Origin: Isoptericola sp042668085
GTDB taxonomy: Bacteria; Actinomycetota; Actinomycetes; Actinomycetales; Cellulomonadaceae
Direction of reading: 5' to 3'
Length of the DNA stretch: 32,952 nucleotides
Assembly: GCF_042668085.1 (NCBI RefSeq)
Contig: NZ_JBHVBO010000029.1
Coordinates: 1 to 32,952, forward strand
Shown: positions 28,623 through 32,952 of the stretch, in pieces
Layout of the letters: each line of letters starts with the position of its first letter
Numbering within the stretch: position 1 is the first letter of the stretch
Notes under the pieces: generated by a model
What the model was told of the DNA's origin: nothing
Database searches by the model: none
The model's input: only the letters and a program-made list of their open reading frames with translations
Translations under genes and position numbers: made by a program

Positions 28623-30481
28623 CGACGCGCGATGAGCGAGACGTCGCGGACGGCGCCGCGGTCGGCCGAGGTCGCCATCGCCGCGTAGGCCTGCAGCGCC
28701 GGGGAGACGTAGCGGTCGCGGTTCAGCGGCTGCCACGGGTTCTCCCGCGCCTCCATCTTGGCCCGGCGCTCGGCGAGCACCTCGTCCGGGACGTTGACCC
28801 GGATCAGGCGGGTGTCGACGTCGATCTCGATCTCGTCCCCGTCCTCGATCAGGCCGATCGTGCCGCCGGCCGCCGCCTCCGGCGAGACGTGCCCCACCGA
28901 GATGCCGCTCGACCCGCCGGAGAACCGGCCGTCGGTGATGAGGGCGCAGACCTTGCCCAGGCCGCGGCCCTTGATGAACGACGTCGGGTAGAGCATCTCC
29001 TGCATGCCCGGGCCGCCGGCGGGGCCCTCGTAGCGCACGACGACGACATGGCCCGGCTGGACCTGCTTGGTGAGGATCTTCTCGACGGCGTCCTCCTGCG
29101 ACTCGCAGACGAGGGCCTTCCCCACGAAGTGGAAGACGTCGGGGTCGACGCCCGCGGTCTTGAAGACCGCGCCGTCCTCGGCGAGGTTGCCGCGCAGCAC
29201 GGCCAGGCCGCCCTCCACGGTGTACGCGTGCTCGAGGTCGCGGATGCAGCCCTCGGCCGCGTCGGTGTCCAGGCTCTCCCAGACGTTCGACGTCGAGAAC
29301 GCCTGCGTCGTGCGCACCCCGCCCGGGGCCGCGTGGAAGAGCTCGATCGCCCGCTCCGTGGCCTTGCCACCGCGCACGTCCCAGTCGTCCAGCCAGCCGC
29401 GCAGCGTGGGCGAGTGCACCGACGTCACGTCGTGGTCGAGGAGGCCGGCGCGGTCGAGCTCGCCGAGCAGGGCGGGGATGCCGCCGGCCCGGTGCACGTC
29501 CTCCATGTGGAAGCTGGGGTGGTTCGGCGCCACCTTGCTCAGGCACGGCACGCGGCGGCTGATCTGCTCGATGTCGGACAGGTCGAAGTCGACCTCGCCC
29601 TCCTGCGCGGCGGCGAGGATGTGCAGCACCGTGTTGGTGGAGCCGCCCATCGCGACGTCGAGCGCCATGGCGTTCGAGAACGCGGCCTTGGTGGCGATCG
29701 AGCGGGGCGCGACGCTGTCGTCCTCGTCGTCGTAGTAGCGCTTCGCCAGGTCGACGATCGTGCGCCCCGCCTCGAGGAAGAGCTCCTTGCGGGCCGCGTG
29801 CGTGGCCAGCGTCGAGCCGTTGCCCGGCAGCGACAGCCCGAGCGCCTCGGTGAGGCAGTTCATCGAGTTGGCGGTGAACATGCCGGAGCACGAGCCGCAG
29901 GTGGGGCAGGCGTTCTCCTCGACCTGGGCGAGCGCGCCGTCGGACACGTTGTCGTCGGCCGAGTAGTTGATCGCGTTGATGAGGTTGAGCGGGGTCTTCG
30001 CCACGCCGTCCGCCACGATCGCCTTGCCGGCCTCCATCGGGCCGCCCGACACGAAGATCACCGGGATGTTGAGGCGCAGCGCCGCGTTGAGCATGCCCGG
30101 CGTGATCTTGTCGCAGTTGGAGATGCACACGAGCGCGTCGGCGCAGTGCGCGTTGACCATGTACTCGACCGAGTCGGCGATGAGGTCGCGGCTGGGCAGC
30201 GAGTAGAGCATGCCGCCGTGGCCCATCGCGATGCCGTCGTCCACGGCGATCGTGTTGAACTCCTTCGCGACGCCGCCCGCCTCCTGGATCGCCGACGCCA
30301 CGAGGTCGCCCATGTCCTTGAGGTGGACGTGGCCGGGGACGAACTGCGTGTACGAGTTCGCGATCGCGACGATCGGCTTGCCGAAGTCCTCCGCGCCCAT
30401 CCCGGTGGCGCGCCACAACGCGCGGGCACCGGCCATGTTGCGGCCGTGGGTGGACGTCCGAGAGCGCAGGGGACGGCTCAT
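28619..30481 (-). CDS. ilvD: Dihydroxy-acid dehydratase, E. coli-type subfamily (ilvD copy 2)
   Basis: A 620-residue IlvD protein of the long subfamily like E. coli IlvD. The start MSRPLRSRTSTHGRNMAGARALWRATG is typical, and VCISNCDKITPGMLNAALRL with CPTCGSCSGMFTANSMNCL carries the cluster cysteines. ITDGRFSGGSSGISVGHVSPEA ends the catalytic region. AAGGAG lies ~6 nt before the ATG, which fixes this start although the open frame continues upstream. It ends just before kynA, whose -35 overlaps its stop, and no clear terminator separates the two. It is a different subfamily from the copy at 22789-24513. Confidence 0.94.
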   Translation of the reverse strand: MSRPLRSRTSTHGRNMAGARALWRATGMGAEDFGKPIVAIANSYTQFVPGHVHLKDMGDLVASAIQEAGGVAKEFNTIAVDDGIAMGHGGMLYSLPSRDLIADSVEYMVNAHCADALVCISNCDKITPGMLNAALRLNIPVIFVSGGPMEAGKAIVADGVAKTPLNLINAINYSADDNVSDGALAQVEENACPTCGSCSGMFTANSMNCLTEALGLSLPGNGSTLATHAARKELFLEAGRTIVDLAKRYYDDEDDSVAPRSIATKAAFSNAMALDVAMGGSTNTVLHILAAAQEGEVDFDLSDIEQISRRVPCLSKVAPNHPSFHMEDVHRAGGIPALLGELDRAGLLDHDVTSVHSPTLRGWLDDWDVRGGKATERAIELFHAAPGGVRTTQAFSTSNVWESLDTDAAEGCIRDLEHAYTVEGGLAVLRGNLAEDGAVFKTAGVDPDVFHFVGKALVCESQEDAVEKILTKQVQPGHVVVVRYEGPAGGPGMQEMLYPTSFIKGRGLGKVCALITDGRFSGGSSGISVGHVSPEAAAGGTIGLIEDGDEIEIDVDTRLIRVNVPDEVLAERRAKMEARENPWQPLNRDRYVSPALQAYAAMATSADRGAVRDVSLIARR

Positions 30482-30754
30482 GTCAGCTCCTTCGACGAGT
30501 TCTGCCGCGCCGTCGCGGACGGCGCGCACGAGCACGCTACGCCCGCCGTCCCGCATCGCGGGCATCCGTCCGCCCAGTGGTCGGTTTGCCTGCTGAAACG
30601 ATCCGAAGATCACGAAATGGTTGCGACGCGCCGGGAGACCTGGGCAGGTTGTCCCCGTTCAGCAGCAATCCGTCCAAATCGGACGCGCCGTCCACCGACG
30701 GCGCCCGCCCCCTCGCAGGCACCACGCAGCGCACCACGATCAGGGAGCTCACTC
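30482..30754. promoter_or_regulatory. Divergent intergenic region between ilvD copy 2 and the DoxX-like gene
   Basis: These 273 bases hold two divergent starts and no gene I can support. A quasi-inverted repeat, TTGCCTGCTGAAACG (30587-30601) and CGTTCAGCAGCAA (30657-30669), matches apart from two single-base gaps. A small perfect one, CGTCC-AAATC-GGACG (30672-30686), follows. They are AT-richer than the surroundings and are candidate operators. No leader peptide with an Ile/Leu/Val run was found upstream of ilvD. Confidence 0.4.
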
Positions 30755-31330
30755 ATGACCGCGACCGCCGCAGGCAGCACGACCGACACGACCCTCACCG
30801 ACCGCGCCCGGAGCGAGGAGGACGCCGAGCGCGTCGTCACCCGGCCCGCCGCGCGGCGCGCCCTCGCGCTGTGTCGCCTCCTCCTGGCCGTGGTGTTCCT
30901 CTGGCCGGTGGCCGACAAGACCTTCGGCCTCGGCTACGCCACCCCCGGCGAGCGCGCCTGGCTGGCCGGCAGCTCGCCGACGGAGGGCTACCTCAGCTCG
31001 ATCGAGAGCCCGCTCGCCGGCGGGTTCGCCGCCCTGAGCGGCCCCGCCGTCGACTGGCTGTCCATGCTCGGCATGCTCGGCACGGGCCTCGCCCTCCTGC
31101 TCGGCATCGGGCTGCGCGTGGCCGCCGTCGCCGGCGGGCTGCTCATGCTGACCCTCTGGCTGTCGGCGTGGCCGTTCGCCGCGGGCTCGCAGAACCCGCT
31201 GGTCGACCAGCACCTCGTGTACGCGGCGCTCCTCGCCGCCCTCGCCCTCACCCGCGCCGGCGACACCTGGGGCCTCGGCCGCGCCTGGGCGGCCTCGCCC
31301 GTGCCCGGCAGCGCGAGCTGGCTGCGCTGA
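30755..31330 (+). CDS. DoxX-like membrane protein
   Basis: A 191-residue protein resembling the DoxX family. After a Thr-rich hydrophilic lead of ~33 residues come four hydrophobic segments at about 35-55, 95-115, 117-138 and 148-166. The first contains CRLLLAVVFLWPVADKTFGLGY, and GLRVAAVAGGLLMLTLWLSAWP with NPLVDQHLVYAALL is typical of DoxX-like proteins annotated as thiosulfate:quinone oxidoreductase-related subunits. No catalytic residue supports that activity here, so the function is open. GGGAG lies 8 nt before the ATG. It is convergent with the POT transporter. Confidence 0.85.
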   Translation: MTATAAGSTTDTTLTDRARSEEDAERVVTRPAARRALALCRLLLAVVFLWPVADKTFGLGYATPGERAWLAGSSPTEGYLSSIESPLAGGFAALSGPAVDWLSMLGMLGTGLALLLGIGLRVAAVAGGLLMLTLWLSAWPFAAGSQNPLVDQHLVYAALLAALALTRAGDTWGLGRAWAASPVPGSASWLR

Positions 31331-31367
31331 GCCCGGGACGTCCCGGAGGAGCACCGGCGCACCCCGA

Positions 31368-31394
31368 CGCCGGCGCGGTCAGGACGCGCCGGCG
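31368..31394. terminator. Hairpin between the DoxX-like and POT transporter genes
   Basis: A perfect 10-bp inverted repeat CGCCGGCGCG/CGCGCCGGCG (31368-31377 and 31385-31394) has a 7-nt loop that contains the TGA of the transporter gene (31379-31381 on the other strand). A 14-bp palindrome CCGGGACGTCCCGG lies at 31333-31346 right after the DoxX stop. Together they suggest a bidirectional, U-less terminator region. Confidence 0.6.
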
Positions 31395-32899
31395 CTGTGG
31401 GTGTGCTCCAGCTCGTCGGCGTGCCGGATGTGCCGCGTCACCCACGGGGCCAGCAGCAGGAGCACCCCGGCGAACGCCAGCGCCACGATGCCGATCCCGC
31501 CGAAGTAGGCGGTGTCGGAGACCCCCTCGGTCGCCTCGATGGTCTGCGCCGTGATCGCCTGGCCGGCGGCCGACGACAGGAACCACAACGCCATCGCCTG
31601 GCCGCGGAACGCCCGCGGCGCCAGCAGTGTCGTCGCCGCGATCCCCACCGGCGACAGGCACAGCTCGCCGAGCGTCTGGATCACGTAGACCCCCATGAGC
31701 ACCCACGGCGGGGCGAGCTCGTCGGCGAAGACGGCCGACATCCCCGCGAGGAACAGGAACGACAGCGCCGCGAGCGTCAGCCCCATGACGAACTTGTACG
31801 CCGTGGGGGGCCGGTCCCCCGTCTTCGTCCAGATCCACGCGAACACCGGCGCCAGGATGATGATCGACGCCGGGTTGACCGACTGGAAGAACGCCGGCGA
31901 CAGGTCGATGCCGAACAGCTCGAGCTGGGTCCGGTCGGCGGCGAAGGCCGCGAGCGTCGTCGCCGCCTGCTCGAAGATCATCCAGAACAGCATCGCGGCG
32001 ACGAAGAGCGGCACGTACGCGACGACGCGCGGCCGCTCGGCCGCCGTCACGCGCTTCGACCGGTACATCACCACGAGCAGCACGACCGGCGTCACGAGCG
32101 CCAGGTACGACACGGCGTCGATGAACGTCTCGACGGCCCAGCCCCCGGCGACGAGGGCGGCCAGCGCCGCCGCCACGACGATGGCGCCGACCACGTAGAG
32201 CCCGAGCCGCACGACGGCGGGGCGGTCCTCGGGGGTGATCGGGTTCGGCACGTCCGTCCCGGCGGCGCCGAGGTAGCGGTAGCCCCCGACGAAGAAGACG
32301 AGCGCGAACGCCATCCCGATCGCGGCGACAGCGAAGCCCGCGTGGTAGCCCCACGCCTGCTCGACGACGCCCACGATCAGCGGGGAGAAGAACGACCCGA
32401 GGTTGATCCCCATGTAGAAGATCGAGAACGCCGGGTCGCGGCGCTCGTCGTCGCGCGCGTACAGCTCGCCGACCATCGACGACACGTTCGGCTTGAGCAG
32501 GCCGGTACCGAACGCGACCAGGCCGATGCCCAGCATCGAGAAGCCGTAGGTGGGCAGCGTGAGCGACACGTGCCCGGCCGCGATGATGATGCCGCCGTAC
32601 AGCACCGAGCGCCGCGCCCCGATCACCCGGTCGGCGAGCCACCCACCGACCACCGACAGGAGGTAGACCGAGGTGCCGTAGATCGAGACGAACGCCGCGC
32701 CGGTGGTCGCGTCCATCCCGAGGCCGCCGTTGGCGACGGTGTCGGTCAGGTAGTACAGCAGGATGGCGCGCATGCCGTAGTAGCTGAACCGCTCCCACAG
32801 CTCCGTGCCGGCCAGCGTCATGAGGCCGCGCGGGTGGCCGAAGAACGCGCGGTCGCCCTCGTGCTCGGGGTGCGACGGCGCCGCTGCCTGATCGGTCAT
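31379..32899 (-). CDS. POT-family proton-coupled oligopeptide transporter
   Basis: A 506-residue major facilitator protein of the POT/PTR family that imports di- and tripeptides with protons. ELWERFSYYGMRAIL (about 33-47) is the ExxERFxYY signature of the proton/peptide site. FGTGLLKPNVSSMVGELY and FSIFYMGINLGSFFSPLIVG are the PTR2 signatures, and ELCLSPVGI lies in the later helices. Hydrophobic segments agree with 14 helices. The N-terminal MTDQAAAPSHPEHEGDRAFFGHPRGLM is cytoplasmic. Only a weak GAGAG ribosome site precedes the ATG. The stop codon lies in the loop of a hairpin shared with the DoxX-like gene. Confidence 0.94.
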   Translation of the reverse strand: MTDQAAAPSHPEHEGDRAFFGHPRGLMTLAGTELWERFSYYGMRAILLYYLTDTVANGGLGMDATTGAAFVSIYGTSVYLLSVVGGWLADRVIGARRSVLYGGIIIAAGHVSLTLPTYGFSMLGIGLVAFGTGLLKPNVSSMVGELYARDDERRDPAFSIFYMGINLGSFFSPLIVGVVEQAWGYHAGFAVAAIGMAFALVFFVGGYRYLGAAGTDVPNPITPEDRPAVVRLGLYVVGAIVVAAALAALVAGGWAVETFIDAVSYLALVTPVVLLVVMYRSKRVTAAERPRVVAYVPLFVAAMLFWMIFEQAATTLAAFAADRTQLELFGIDLSPAFFQSVNPASIIILAPVFAWIWTKTGDRPPTAYKFVMGLTLAALSFLFLAGMSAVFADELAPPWVLMGVYVIQTLGELCLSPVGIAATTLLAPRAFRGQAMALWFLSSAAGQAITAQTIEATEGVSDTAYFGGIGIVALAFAGVLLLLAPWVTRHIRHADELEHTHSAGAS

Positions 32900-32952
32900 G
32901 AAAAAACTCTCGCACCGGCGGGAGACGACGGCGACCGGGCGCCCCCGGTCGG

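Noticed and set aside
28619..30613. An extended ilvD start at 30613
   Set aside because: The family start MSRPLRSRTSTHGRN follows a strong AAGGAG site at 30481; the extra 44 residues are not family-like.
1..32952. A genomic island or mobile region
   Set aside because: No integrase, transposase, tRNA-associated repeat or clear base-composition shift was seen; most genes are housekeeping types.

Overview
The window is a GC-rich bacterial chromosome segment with very dense coding, 4-nt ATGA/GTGA gene overlaps, several apparently leaderless genes and MocR, RpiR and PaaX regulators. Gene families and style point to an actinobacterium, most likely a Micrococcales member near Cellulomonas, Cellulosimicrobium or Isoptericola. 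That placement is inferred from style; no rRNA or other marker gene is present. I saw no tRNA or rRNA gene, insertion sequence, prophage or CRISPR array.

Layout. Positions 1-4880 hold a sugar-uptake module: the start of an ABC permease, a lipoprotein solute-binding protein, a lipoate ligase-like protein and, divergently, a BadF-type amino-sugar kinase overlapping an RpiR/SIS regulator. Positions 4894-15960 hold branched-chain amino acid biosynthesis: cimA with its own attenuator, ilvE, leuB, and ilvC-ilvN-ilvB behind a second attenuator. Between these lie a DUF6069-like membrane protein, an AlkZ-type winged-helix protein, an ASCH protein and a Nudix hydrolase. Positions 16004-22732 hold accessory genes: an ABC-2 exporter pair, a four-domain pterin dehydratase/VOC fusion, an AhpD-like protein, a MocR regulator, a free pterin-carbinolamine dehydratase and a PNPOx-like flavoprotein. 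Positions 22789-28586 are a tightly coupled operon read leftwards: kynA, an amidohydrolase, kynU, a PaaX-like regulator, ilvD. A second, different ilvD (28619-30481), a DoxX-like membrane protein and a POT peptide transporter follow.

Function. CimA makes citramalate from pyruvate and acetyl-CoA, LeuB serves both leucine and the citramalate route, IlvBN, IlvC and IlvD run the common isoleucine/valine steps, and IlvE transaminates the products. leuA and leuCD are not here. Control is readable in the DNA. Before ilvB, a short leader peptide with an Ile-Leu-Val-Val-Leu-Leu run precedes a T-tailed terminator. Before cimA, a peptide ending Ile-Ile-Leu precedes a hairpin and a T-tailed terminator. 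leuB and kynA share a 17-nt block (CATAGGCTCGGGCCATG) that looks like a -10 box placed for leaderless transcription.

The strongest candidate for new biology is the kynurenine operon. Tryptophan dioxygenase and kynureninase flank a metal-site-complete amidohydrolase where a formamidase is expected, and no KynB-like gene is visible. The operon continues without a gap into a PaaX-family gene and ilvD. Other unusual items are the doubled PCD-VOC protein, three contiguous 20-bp intergenic repeats at 12135-12194, and convergent terminators whose stems or loops contain the stop codons.
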